16,240 bases of DNA. It comes from Phycisphaerales bacterium UBA1910. Its GTDB lineage: Bacteria > Planctomycetota > Phycisphaerae > Phycisphaerales > UBA1924. The notes below the pieces were generated by a model that was not told the DNA's origin, made no database searches, and was given only the letters and a program-made list of their open reading frames with translations. The stretch is from assembly GCA_002337545.1 (NCBI GenBank), contig DDGE01000057.1, positions 73,006-89,245 of the forward strand. Reading direction: 5' to 3'. Positions 7,551 through 14,487 of this stretch are shown here, piece by piece. Position numbers and translations under genes: made by a program. Position 1 is the first letter of the stretch. Every line of letters begins with the position of its first letter.

Positions 7551-8485
7551 CTCACGCCCCCACGCCCGAACAGGCCCGGCTGGGTGTGGCGTGTCGATCG
7601 GGTCTGTTCGGTCTGCGAACCGTCGCCACGGACCTCGACCCAGGGGGTGGGGTCGAACTGTCCGGAGACGATGCACGCGCGATCGTCGTGCCCCTCGATG
7701 TATCGGCGATGGTGCCCCATCGCGATCGCGGGCTCGTTGCATTCCTGCGAGAGGTGCAGGAGCACCAGGTTGCGTTTGGGGGCGATGCGGGATACAGCCA
7801 AGGCGCTCTGCTCGTTGCTCAGGTGCCCCGCGCCGCCCATGATGCGGCGCTGGAGGTAGATCGGGCGACCCGAGTTCTCTTGGAGGACCGGGCAGTAGTT
7901 CGATTCGATCGCGAGGGTGTCGACCCCGCGCAGGTGCTCGATCAGATCGGTGTTGATGTGGCCCAGGTCCGTTGCGAACCCCACCGAGGCGCTTGGGCGA
8001 TCGGGTAGGTCAATGCCAATGCGGAAGACCGCGACGCCCAGATCGTCGTGGGCGAGCATGAGGGTGCGCATCTGCACGCCCGGTGCGGGTGAGAAGGACT
8101 CGTCGAAGGGTTCGGTGCGAGCGTAGAGCAAGCCCATGCGTTGGGCGCGTCCCATGTGCATGCGGTGGATGCGGAGTTGGGCTTTCCATGCCCCCGTGAT
8201 CGAGCCGGGTCGGAGCGCGTTGATCCATCCCTGGTGGCAATGGTCTGAGTCGAGATGGGTAAAGACGATCTCGTCCACCTCGTCGGGTCGGATCCCGCGT
8301 TGGTGCAGCAACGCACGCGTCCGGCTCGGGCTCAGCCCCGCGTCGATCAGAATCACACGGCGCGCCGTCTCACGCGTCGCGGGCACGACCAGCACCGAGC
8401 AGTTCCCCTTCGAACCCGAAGCGAGCACGCACAGCGCACCGCACGCCTCCGCGTCGATCCCGACATGGTGGCTCCGATCAGTCAC
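7547..8485 (-). CDS. MBL-fold metallo-hydrolase, WalJ/YycJ-like
   Basis: The 312-residue protein has the WalJ/YycJ order of motifs: LASGSKGNCSVLVV near the N-terminus (21-34), VILIDAGLS (44-52), the metal motif FTHLDSDHCHQG (75-86), GFATDLGHI (169-177), LAIESNYC (191-198), GAGHLSNEQSA (218-228) and LLHLSQECNEP (242-252). Family members are metal-dependent phosphodiesterases or nucleases, and YycJ has been linked to cell-wall homeostasis and DNA repair. The usual HxHxDH motif reads HLDSDH, with Asp79 in place of the second His. That may change metal binding without abolishing it. The start is GTG 8485, overlapping the lpxA stop by eight bases; the stop overlaps the methyltransferase ATG. The last 35 residues are non-conserved. 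Confidence 0.85.
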   Translation of the reverse strand: MTDRSHHVGIDAEACGALCVLASGSKGNCSVLVVPATRETARRVILIDAGLSPSRTRALLHQRGIRPDEVDEIVFTHLDSDHCHQGWINALRPGSITGAWKAQLRIHRMHMGRAQRMGLLYARTEPFDESFSPAPGVQMRTLMLAHDDLGVAVFRIGIDLPDRPSASVGFATDLGHINTDLIEHLRGVDTLAIESNYCPVLQENSGRPIYLQRRIMGGAGHLSNEQSALAVSRIAPKRNLVLLHLSQECNEPAIAMGHHRRYIEGHDDRACIVSGQFDPTPWVEVRGDGSQTEQTRSTRHTQPGLFGRGGVR

Positions 8486-9284
8486 GCCCTTGCGACTTCC
8501 TGCCGCCGACGGGCACGATCGGACGCTTCGCTTCCGCGATGAAATCCGATATCTGCTTGACCGCCGCCGAGTGCCCCGCCAGCTCTGCCAACTCTGCGCA
8601 CATCTCTTTCAACGGCGGGTTATGGCGCAGCACCGCCTTGTACGCATGGCGCACCGCCTCGATCTCCTCTTTCGGCATCCCCGAACGGCGCATCCCCACC
8701 ATGTTCAAACCCACGATCATGTTCCGGCCCGCAGACATGCAGTACGGCGGCACATCGCCCGTCAGAATACTCCCGCCGCTGCACATCGCTTGACGACCAA
8801 TCCGGCAATGCTGATGCACCAGCACGCTCCCGGACATCGTCACTCGATCCTGGACGACCGTGTGCCCTGCCAGCAGCGTCGCGTTCACGATCACCACATC
8901 ATCGCCCACCGTCACATCGTGCCCAGCGTGACTCCCCACCATCATCATCGTCCGGTTGCCGATCTTCGTCGGAGTGTGCTCGTTGCTCGCAGCGTGCACC
9001 GTCACATGCTCACGCAGGATCGAATCCTCACCGATCACCACCCCCGCCGTTGCAGACCCGGGCTTGAACTTGTAATCCTGCGGCTCATACCCGATCGCCG
9101 CCCCCGGATACACGATCGTGTTCTTCCCGATGCTCACCGGGCCCTGCAAAGAAACGCCCGAGAGCAGGCGGACGCCTTCGGCGAGCGTGACATCTCCTCG
9201 AACCACACAGAAGGGACCGATCTCAACGCCCTCACCGAGCTTGACATCCCCCTCCACGATCGCTGATGCATGAATCTGACTCAT
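8478..9284 (-). CDS. lpxA: Acyl-ACP--UDP-N-acetylglucosamine O-acyltransferase
   Basis: LpxA adds the first acyl chain to UDP-GlcNAc, the opening step of lipid A synthesis, in the cytoplasm. The 268-residue product starts MSQIHASAIVEG and consists of left-handed beta-helix hexapeptide repeats. It has the LpxA-specific segments ILREHVTVHAAS (89-100), SHAGHDVTVG with His122 aligning to the E. coli catalytic His125, DVPPYCMSAG (177-186), and a helical C-terminus with GLNMVGMRRSGM and EEIEAVRHAYK. Length matches the family (about 260). The frame stays open upstream to 9479, but the start at ATG 9284 fits the family N-terminus. No Shine-Dalgarno sequence is visible. It is the first gene of the overlapping five-gene run. 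Its presence shows an LPS-type outer membrane. Confidence 0.96.
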   Translation of the reverse strand: MSQIHASAIVEGDVKLGEGVEIGPFCVVRGDVTLAEGVRLLSGVSLQGPVSIGKNTIVYPGAAIGYEPQDYKFKPGSATAGVVIGEDSILREHVTVHAASNEHTPTKIGNRTMMMVGSHAGHDVTVGDDVVIVNATLLAGHTVVQDRVTMSGSVLVHQHCRIGRQAMCSGGSILTGDVPPYCMSAGRNMIVGLNMVGMRRSGMPKEEIEAVRHAYKAVLRHNPPLKEMCAELAELAGHSAAVKQISDFIAEAKRPIVPVGGRKSQGRD

Positions 9285-9324
9285 AAGGCGATTGTATGCC
9301 CGCACAGACCGAATCAGGGGATGA

Positions 9325-9903
9325 TCATCGGCGACGACGCGAGCAGCAGAGCATCCCGAGGGTGAGGGCGACCGTGGAGCCGGGGGTGGGGTACGCGACG
9401 CTGAGGTAGAGGACCGAGTCTGCTTCGAAAAAGGCGTCGATGGCTGCGGGGTTGTCGTCGAAGACTTCGTAAAACTCAAGGTTCAGAAACCCGTCTGGAT
9501 CCACATGAATGTTGTTGTACCCGTTATCGGTGAGATCGATGATGCCGCCCGAGAAGTACTGGGCGTTGGTGACACCGAAGTCGTCGCCGACTGCTGGGGT
9601 GAGGTAGATCTCGTCTTGGAATGAGATGACCGCGTCTGATGCCCAGCTCGCGCCAACGGTGGTCAGCGTGAGGTCCCACCCGATCCCGGTGACGAAGAAG
9701 TTGGGTTCCAGGTAGATCGAGAGGATCTCGTTGAACGCGGACCCCTGCGTGTCCCAGAACTGGGAGCCGGAGATATCAACGGTGATGGTGAAGAACGCTG
9801 GTGCTTCGTCGGAAGCCGCAACGGGTTCGTTGGTGGAGGTGATCTGCCCGCCCAGCGCGAGCCCGGCGCAGGCACCGATGGTCAGGACCGAGATGGTGTT
9901 CAT
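9325..9903 (-). CDS. Small secreted protein with a PEP-CTERM-like C-terminal sorting signal
   Basis: The 192-residue product begins MNTISVLTIGACAGLALGG, a signal peptide with probable cleavage near GGQ. The middle is an acidic, beta-rich domain (DGFLNLEFYEVFDDNPAAIDAFFEADSVLYLSV) without recognised motifs. The tail PTPGSTVALTLGMLCCSRRRR has the layout of planctomycete PEP-CTERM-like signals: a Pro-Thr-Pro motif, a short hydrophobic helix and a basic end. Such tails direct proteins to exosortase/archaeosortase-type sorting in the envelope. The Cys-Cys before RRRR is unusual. ATG 9903 is preferred to TTG 9921 because AGAGAG lies just upstream and the signal peptide then starts cleanly. It ends 40 bases before the lpxA start and could be co-transcribed with it. 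The function of the mature domain is unknown. Confidence 0.75.
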   Translation of the reverse strand: MNTISVLTIGACAGLALGGQITSTNEPVAASDEAPAFFTITVDISGSQFWDTQGSAFNEILSIYLEPNFFVTGIGWDLTLTTVGASWASDAVISFQDEIYLTPAVGDDFGVTNAQYFSGGIIDLTDNGYNNIHVDPDGFLNLEFYEVFDDNPAAIDAFFEADSVLYLSVAYPTPGSTVALTLGMLCCSRRRR

Positions 9904-9967
9904 GATGTCTCTCTTTCTCAATCAGGTTCTCAATCTGAAATGAATCCGCCCGAGTGTACCACGGATC

Positions 9968-10000
9968 GGAGCCGGCTCCTATGGGGTTTTTGAACCCTAT
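9968..10000. promoter_or_regulatory. Palindrome and hairpin between the divergent secreted-protein and lipB genes
   Basis: GGAGCCGGCTCC (9968-9979) is a perfect 12-base palindrome. Next to it, ATGGGGTT (9981-9988) and AACCCTAT (9993-10000) pair with one G-U wobble around a TTTG loop, and the stem ends two bases before the lipB start codon. The palindrome could be an operator serving both divergent genes, and the hairpin could limit lipB initiation. Both roles are inferred from position only. Confidence 0.3.
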
Positions 10001-10002
10001 GG

Positions 10003-10692
10003 TTGAATGTGCTGCCTCCGTCTCACATCCCACTCCAACGCATCGGGTACGCCGACGGGTATGCGCTGCAGAATGAGCACCACGAGCAGGTGCTCGCATC
10101 GCGCGCGTCCGATGCGCCCGAGCTTGGGCGGGTGCTGATGATCGAGCACGACCCGGTGATCACGGTGACGCGTCGTCCGGATGCGCCCGGGCATGTGCTG
10201 GCGTCGGAGGAACTGCTCGCATCGCAGGGGGTAGAACTGCACCAGACGGATCGGGGCGGGGATGTGACCTATCACGGGCCGGGTCAGCTGGTGTGTTACC
10301 CGATCATTGATCTCAACGCGGCGGGTCTACGGATCCACGAGTACATCCGGCTGCTTGAGGCCGCGGTCATCGCGACCTTGGGCGAATACGGGATCAGCGC
10401 GCATACCGATCCGGACGCGACGGGCGTGTGGGTCGAGCCCCAGCACCGGTTCGAGTCGGACCAGGCGGCGAAGATCTGCGCGATCGGTGTGCGTGTGCGT
10501 CGGTGGATCACGCTGCATGGGTTGGCGATCAATCTGAATCCGAACATGGATCATTTCAATCTGATTGTGCCGTGTGGTCTTGCGGGTCGGGGTGTGGTTT
10601 CGATCGCGGAGGTGCTTGGGGTGGATGAATCGCCGGGGATGGAGGAGTTGGGGGATGTGTTGATGGGGCAGCTGCGGGTTGCGTTGGGGTGA
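10003..10692 (+). CDS. lipB: Octanoyltransferase (lipoate-protein ligase B)
   Basis: LipB moves octanoyl from octanoyl-ACP to the lipoyl domains of 2-oxoacid dehydrogenases and the glycine cleavage H protein, the first step of lipoate synthesis. The 229-residue product has the signature RGGDVTYHGPGQLVCYP (84-100). It also has AKICAIGVRVRRWITLHGLA with the catalytic Lys157, and the segment NLIVPCGLAGRGV with catalytic Cys191. Length fits the family. The start is TTG 10003, or GTG 10009 two codons on; no Shine-Dalgarno is seen and the next in-frame Met is residue 46, inside the fold. LipA, the usual neighbour, is not in the window. A repeat-B hairpin follows 29 bases after the stop instead of a normal terminator. 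Confidence 0.95.
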   Translation: MNVLPPSHIPLQRIGYADGYALQNEHHEQVLASRASDAPELGRVLMIEHDPVITVTRRPDAPGHVLASEELLASQGVELHQTDRGGDVTYHGPGQLVCYPIIDLNAAGLRIHEYIRLLEAAVIATLGEYGISAHTDPDATGVWVEPQHRFESDQAAKICAIGVRVRRWITLHGLAINLNPNMDHFNLIVPCGLAGRGVVSIAEVLGVDESPGMEELGDVLMGQLRVALG

Positions 10693-10721
10693 GGATCGCG
10701 GGAGTCTTTGTTTGGTTGGCT

Positions 10722-10763
10722 TCCGTTCCTGCTTTGCCCTTCGGGTCAAAGCAGGGCACCCGG
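10722..10763 (-). repeat. Dispersed hairpin repeat, family B, copy 1
   Basis: Read on the minus strand, this is GGGTGCCCTGCTTTGACCC followed by GAAGGGCAAAGCAGGAACGG. The arms CCTGCTTTG and CAAAGCAGG pair perfectly over nine bases, with an inner CCC/GGG pair. Copies 2 and 3 at 14421-14457 and 14873-14910 share the same order of blocks on the opposite strand. It lies between lipB and the peptidase gene and has no T run, so it looks like a REP-type dispersed palindrome rather than a terminator. Confidence 0.75.
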
Positions 10764-10841
10764 CCATAATCGCAACCTCCCCCTGTTCTATCCGTTACCA
10801 TACACGCGTCCACTCTGTTTTCGTCGTGAAGGATCTCTCCC

Positions 10842-12854
10842 ATGCCCACGCCTCGTGCTTTGATCAATGCCGCGCTCGTCGGCCTCGTTGTTGTCTCTCC
10901 CGCGATCGCATCGGTCGCCCAGCCCGACTCCGCCGACGACATCCGCCGCAAACGCGCCCAGCGGCAGCTCGATGAGAACCGGCGAGCCCAGGAACGCGAA
11001 GCCGAGAAGATCACCGCCGATGATCTCCCCCCGATGGACCCGGCGCTCGTCAAGCAGTTCGATGAGATGCTCGCGGTGATCGCGGACCCTGAGATGGAAG
11101 GACGCGTCCCCGGGTCGCAGGGGATCGAGAAGGCCGCCGACTACATCCAGTCCCATCTCGAGGATCTCGGGCTCCGCCCCGCCTTCATCAAGGACACCGA
11201 TCTCAACGGGTCTGTGGATGATCTCCCGAACCACTACCGCCAGCCCATGCAGATGGGCAAGCACACCGCCGCCACCGCGGTCAGCATCGAGCTGGGTGAC
11301 AGCGCGTACACCGACTTCGACGATGCGTCGCCGCTCGCCTTTTCCGGGTCCGACTCCGCCACAGCGCCCGTCGTGTTTGCCGGGTACGGCATCGTGTCGG
11401 GGCCCAACAACTACCTCGGGTTTGAGACCAATGAGACGGTCGAGGACAAGATCGTCATCGTGCTCAACTACGAGCCCATGAACGAGGACGGGTCCTCGCA
11501 ATGGCGCGAAGAGGGCTGGTCGCACAACTCGCGTCTGACCTACAAGGTCACGGCGCTGGACCGGCGCGGGGCTGCGGGAGTGATCATCGTCAACCCGCCC
11601 AACGCCAACGACGACCGCGTAGATGTTCTCGAGACCGTCGAGTCGACCTCCCCACCATCCAACCGGATGGGCGATCGAGGCGGGCCCGAGTATGACATCC
11701 CCGTCGTCCACGCCACGCCCGATGTGGTCGATTCCATCCTCACCTACCTCGGATCGGATTCCGACCTGAGCGCGCTGATTGAGCGGGCGAACGAGGGCGG
11801 GATCGTGATGCCGCTGGGCGATACCGACGAGAACAAGCAGATCACCCTCGCCGTCGAGATGGAGCGCACCCCGCGTATGACCGACAACATCGGTGCGATC
11901 CTCCCCGGCAAGGGCGAGCTCGCGGACGAGCTGATCGTCATCGGGTCGCACTACGACCATGTCGGGTTCGGGAAGTTCGGGACACGCCGACAGACGGACC
12001 GCGGCAAGCTCCACCCCGGCGCGGACGACAACGGCACGGGCACCACCGCCAACATCATCGCCGCGCAGCTCCTCTCGCAGCGCTACGCCACGCTCTCCGA
12101 CCAGGACAACGCCCGCTCGATCCTCTTCCTGTGGTTCACCGCGGAGGAATCCGGGCTCAACGGGTCCAAGTTCTATGTCGAGAACCCGATCAAGGACCTC
12201 GACGATCACTTCGTCATGCTCAACATGGACATGATCGGGACGCTCTCCGACGGGCTCCTCGAGATCGGCGGCTTCGAGTACGGCGAGGGGTTCAAGGAAC
12301 TCGCCACCCCCGCCCTCGACGCGTCGGGCATCCCCTACTCCACCGATGTCTCGGTGGGCTCGGGCCGTTCGGATCACGCGTCGTTTAACAACGCCGGCGT
12401 TCCCGCGCTCTTCTTCTTCACCGGGCTGCACGATCGCTACCACGCGCCCGAGGATATCCCCGACCCGCTCGACGACGAGGGCTGCGTGCGGGTCGCGTCG
12501 CTCGTCTCCGACATCGCCTTCGACGCGGCGACCTACACCGGCGACATCATCCACCCCGACGACAAGAAGACCAGCGCCGACAACGAGGGCCCCAAGGTCC
12601 GCATCGGCATCATCCCCTCCAACGCCCGCGACGGCGGCATGCGCATCGAACGCGTCTTCGAGGACACCTCCGCCTCGCAGGCCGGGCTGCGCCCCGGCGA
12701 CCGCATTACCAAGTGGGACGGCACCGACATCGACTCCGTCGAGACCTGGATGCCCATCCTCGCCAAGCACGAGCCGGGCGATGTGGTGCAGCTCGAAGTC
12801 CAACGAGGCGACAAGACCCTCGAGCTCGAGATGACGCTCCGCGGGATTGAGTAA
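10842..12854 (+). CDS. Exported M28-family zinc metallopeptidase with C-terminal PDZ domain
   Basis: The 670-residue protein starts with a signal peptide (hydrophobic core ALINAALVGLVVVSPAIASVA, cleavage near residue 26) followed by an Arg/Glu-rich stretch to about 60. Residues about 175-290 look like a protease-associated insert (PVVFAGYGI, DKIVIVLNY, GAAGVIIVNPP). The M28 catalytic domain has the full co-catalytic zinc set: His370 in GSHYDHVG, Asp396 in GADDNGTG, catalytic Glu435 and ligand Glu436 in FTAEESGL, Asp463 in LNMDMIG and His534 in RYHAPED. Residues about 586-670 form a PDZ domain (RIERVFEDTSASQAGLRPGD). The protein is therefore a probable periplasmic or outer-envelope aminopeptidase. 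The start is ATG 10842, with GAAGGA eight bases upstream. Hairpin repeat A begins 13 bases after the TAA. Confidence 0.95.
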   Translation: MPTPRALINAALVGLVVVSPAIASVAQPDSADDIRRKRAQRQLDENRRAQEREAEKITADDLPPMDPALVKQFDEMLAVIADPEMEGRVPGSQGIEKAADYIQSHLEDLGLRPAFIKDTDLNGSVDDLPNHYRQPMQMGKHTAATAVSIELGDSAYTDFDDASPLAFSGSDSATAPVVFAGYGIVSGPNNYLGFETNETVEDKIVIVLNYEPMNEDGSSQWREEGWSHNSRLTYKVTALDRRGAAGVIIVNPPNANDDRVDVLETVESTSPPSNRMGDRGGPEYDIPVVHATPDVVDSILTYLGSDSDLSALIERANEGGIVMPLGDTDENKQITLAVEMERTPRMTDNIGAILPGKGELADELIVIGSHYDHVGFGKFGTRRQTDRGKLHPGADDNGTGTTANIIAAQLLSQRYATLSDQDNARSILFLWFTAEESGLNGSKFYVENPIKDLDDHFVMLNMDMIGTLSDGLLEIGGFEYGEGFKELATPALDASGIPYSTDVSVGSGRSDHASFNNAGVPALFFFTGLHDRYHAPEDIPDPLDDEGCVRVASLVSDIAFDAATYTGDIIHPDDKKTSADNEGPKVRIGIIPSNARDGGMRIERVFEDTSASQAGLRPGDRITKWDGTDIDSVETWMPILAKHEPGDVVQLEVQRGDKTLELEMTLRGIE

Positions 12855-12867
12855 ACCTATCTCGATC

Positions 12868-12920
12868 CAATGAAGGAACATCCCCTACCCCCACCCGGGG
12901 CGGGGGATGTTCCTTCATTG
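12868..12920. repeat. Long hairpin repeat, family A, copy 1
   Basis: CAATGAAGGAACATCCCC (12868-12885) and its exact reverse complement (12903-12920) form an 18-bp perfect stem around a 17-base C/G-rich loop. It starts 13 bases after the peptidase stop codon. The same arms recur at 14353-14397 and 14803-14855 with unrelated loops, so the arms are what is conserved. There is no T run on either side. Confidence 0.9.
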
Positions 12921-12929
12921 TCTATCGCA

Positions 12930-12949
12930 CGATTTGTGCGCACAAATCG
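12930..12949. promoter_or_regulatory. Perfect 20-bp palindrome, probable operator, copy 1
   Basis: CGATTTGTGCGCACAAATCG is fully self-complementary. Its 14-base core TTTGTGCGCACAAA (12933-12946) recurs exactly at 13047-13060, 114 bases further on. The pair brackets an AT-rich promoter-like stretch upstream of the RepA-like ATPase gene, which fits binding of a dimeric regulator or an initiator protein. The binding protein is not identified. Confidence 0.6.
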
Positions 12950-12967
12950 GTCGCGGCGCGCGCGCTG

Positions 12968-12994
12968 TTGAAGAATTTGGACAATTTTTATAAG
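12968..12994 (+). promoter_or_regulatory. Possible promoter of the RepA-like ATPase gene
   Basis: TTGAAG (12968-12973) and TATAAG (12989-12994) lie 15 bases apart, slightly short of the ideal 17. They are in the only AT-rich stretch of the 279-base gap before the ATPase gene (AATTTGGACAATTTTTATAA). The element lies between the two copies of the TTTGTGCGCACAAA palindrome, and copy 2 would fall in the transcribed leader. Confidence 0.35.
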
Positions 12995-13046
12995 CGGCTG
13001 TACGCACGCAAGATCGTCCGCGATCGGTGGGCGCGCACTGACCGGG

Positions 13047-13063
13047 TTTGTGCGCACAAATCG
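13047..13063. promoter_or_regulatory. Probable operator palindrome, copy 2
   Basis: The core TTTGTGCGCACAAA is identical to copy 1, and the TCG on its right side is shared. The left flank differs (GGG instead of CGA), so only the right arm extends. It ends 70 bases before the ATG of the ATPase gene, between the promoter-like site and the start codon, where a bound protein could block transcription. Confidence 0.55.
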
Positions 13064-13133
13064 TGTCGCGACGGGTGTTGGTAGAGGCGTGTGTTGGGCA
13101 CGCCGGGAAAGGACACGAGATCAGGAGTCAACG

Positions 13134-14345
13134 ATGACGAATCAGACAAATCAGGACAACGAGTTCAACACCTCGCCGCACCCGGCACTGCTCGGGATCG
13201 AGCCGCTCGAGATGGGGTCGATGGACATGGGCGACCCGGGGATCGTGAACAACAAAATGAAGCACTACCGCAACGAGGCCGTCCACTGGCTCGAACCAGG
13301 GCGGATCGCGATGGGAAAGGTCAACATGATCGCCGGAGACCCGGGCCTGGGCAAATCGTTTATGACCATGGAACTCGCGGCCCGCGCATCACGCGGCGAG
13401 ATCGGTTCCGCGACCTCTTGCGTCGTGATCATGAGCGCCGAGGATGACCCGTGCGACACCATCGCGCCCCGGTTGCGGAGCATGGCCGCGAACCTCAACA
13501 ACATCCGCTTCATCGAGGGCATCCGACGCGAGCCCGGCGGGCCCATCGATCTGCTCACGCTCGATCGGGACTACGAACGCTTCGAGCAGATGATCCTCAA
13601 TCACTTCCCCGTGTCGCTGATCGTGATCGACCCCATCAGCGCCTACATGGGCAGCGCCGACTCCAACAACAACGCGGAGGTCCGCGCGGTGCTCGCCCGC
13701 CTGTCGGTCCTCGCGGCCCGCACGGGCGCCGCCGTGGTCTGCGTCACGCACCTCAACAAGGACACCTCGGGCAAACGCGCGGTCTATCGCACCATGGGCT
13801 CGCTCGCGTTCACCGCCGCCGCACGCACGGTCCAACTCGTCACCAAGTACGAACCCACCAAGGGCCACTCCGACGAGCACGCCAAGGACAAACGCATCGT
13901 GTCGATCGTCAAGAACAACCTCGGCCCGATCCAACCGGCAAGAGTCTTCGTGATCCGCAACGGGATCTGTACCTGGATCGATGAGGAGGTGGATATCGAC
14001 GCGGACCACTTCGCGAATGGGCGTGTGACCTTCGACGCACCGGAGACCAAGACGGACCAGGCCGTGGAGTTCCTGGAGCGGTTGCTCGACGCGGGGGCAC
14101 AGCCCACCAAGGAGGTGCTCGAGCGAGGGGCGGCGCAGGGGCTGAGTCGGCGGGTGCTCCATGATGCCAAGCAGGCCATCCACGCGGTCTCGTACAAGGA
14201 AGGAAAAGTCTGGTACTGGTCACGAGATGGGAAGGACGACGCCAAGCTGATCCGTGATTCGGTGGAGCCAGGGCTGCTAGAGCCGCCCGGGCCGCCTGAT
14301 GAGCCGCATGATGATCTGGGGTACGACGACAACGGGTTTATGTAA
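13134..14345 (+). CDS. RepA-like RecA-fold (AAA_25) ATPase with C-terminal winged-helix-like region
   Basis: The 403-residue protein has Walker A GDPGLGKS (68-75) after KVNMIA, a VVIMSAEDDPCDTIAPRL segment (97-114), Walker B SLIVIDPISAYMG (161-173), and VVCVTHLNKD (201-210) as the sensor region. This is the order of the RepA/AAA_25 family, ATPases of the RecA/DnaB type found on plasmids, phages and integrated elements. Residues about 305-365 (AVEFLERLL, TKEVLERGAAQGLSRRVLHDAKQAI, VWYWSRDG) look like the winged-helix tail common in these proteins. The frame is open from GTG 13050, but that lies inside operator copy 2. ATG 13134, with AGGAG six bases upstream, is the clear start. The acidic C-terminus (PPDEPHDDLGYDDNGFM) is not conserved. 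No primase or integrase gene accompanies it, so replication of an element is only a possibility. Confidence 0.85.
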   Translation: MTNQTNQDNEFNTSPHPALLGIEPLEMGSMDMGDPGIVNNKMKHYRNEAVHWLEPGRIAMGKVNMIAGDPGLGKSFMTMELAARASRGEIGSATSCVVIMSAEDDPCDTIAPRLRSMAANLNNIRFIEGIRREPGGPIDLLTLDRDYERFEQMILNHFPVSLIVIDPISAYMGSADSNNNAEVRAVLARLSVLAARTGAAVVCVTHLNKDTSGKRAVYRTMGSLAFTAAARTVQLVTKYEPTKGHSDEHAKDKRIVSIVKNNLGPIQPARVFVIRNGICTWIDEEVDIDADHFANGRVTFDAPETKTDQAVEFLERLLDAGAQPTKEVLERGAAQGLSRRVLHDAKQAIHAVSYKEGKVWYWSRDGKDDAKLIRDSVEPGLLEPPGPPDEPHDDLGYDDNGFM

Positions 14346-14352
14346 TCGAAAG

Positions 14353-14397
14353 GAAGGAACATCCCCTCCTCCGGGTCAGGGCAGGGGATGTTCCTTC
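14353..14397. repeat. Long hairpin repeat, family A, copy 2
   Basis: GAAGGAACATCCCCT (14353-14367) pairs perfectly with AGGGGATGTTCCTTC (14383-14397). The outer CAAT of the left arm is lost while the ATTG of the right arm remains (14398-14401). The hairpin starts eight bases after the TAA of the ATPase gene and is followed, 19 bases beyond its right end, by family B copy 2. Confidence 0.88.
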
Positions 14398-14420
14398 ATT
14401 GCGATCGGAGATATGCGGGC

Positions 14421-14457
14421 GGTGCCTCGTCTTGACCCGAAACGGCAAACAGGAACG
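14421..14457 (+). repeat. Dispersed hairpin repeat, family B, copy 2 (degenerate)
   Basis: GGTGCCTCGTCTTGACCC followed by GAAACGGCAAACAGGAACG aligns block by block with family B copies 1 and 3, but several stem bases have changed so the hairpin is weakened. It lies 19 bases after repeat A copy 2 and 30 bases before the DUF6378-like gene. The degeneration suggests it is the oldest of the three copies. Confidence 0.65.
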
Positions 14458-14487
14458 CCTCACGGCGATGATGGAAGAAGGTACACC

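Noticed and set aside
7551..7742. Longer N-terminus for the methyltransferase
   Set aside because: The extra 64 residues overlap the end of the upstream hydrolase gene and are low-complexity Arg/Pro. ATG 7550 gives the ATGA overlap typical of this run.
9285..9479. Longer N-terminus for LpxA
   Set aside because: LpxA proteins begin with the I-H-x-x-A-I-V repeat a few residues from the start. The upstream 65 residues are Ser/Thr/Pro shadow of the secreted-protein gene.
10788..12881. A 2.1-kb open frame on the minus strand opposite the M28 peptidase gene
   Set aside because: It is the antisense shadow of a GC-rich gene with strong third-position bias. Its translation is a low-complexity mix of V, G, D, E and R without motifs, whereas the plus strand shows all M28 zinc ligands.
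12868..12920. Hairpin A as an ordinary intrinsic terminator
   Set aside because: The stem is strong, but no T run follows on either strand in any of the three copies.
13389..14183. A 264-residue minus-strand open frame opposite the RepA-like ATPase gene
   Set aside because: It is an antisense shadow. The plus-strand product has intact Walker motifs and a good ribosome binding site.
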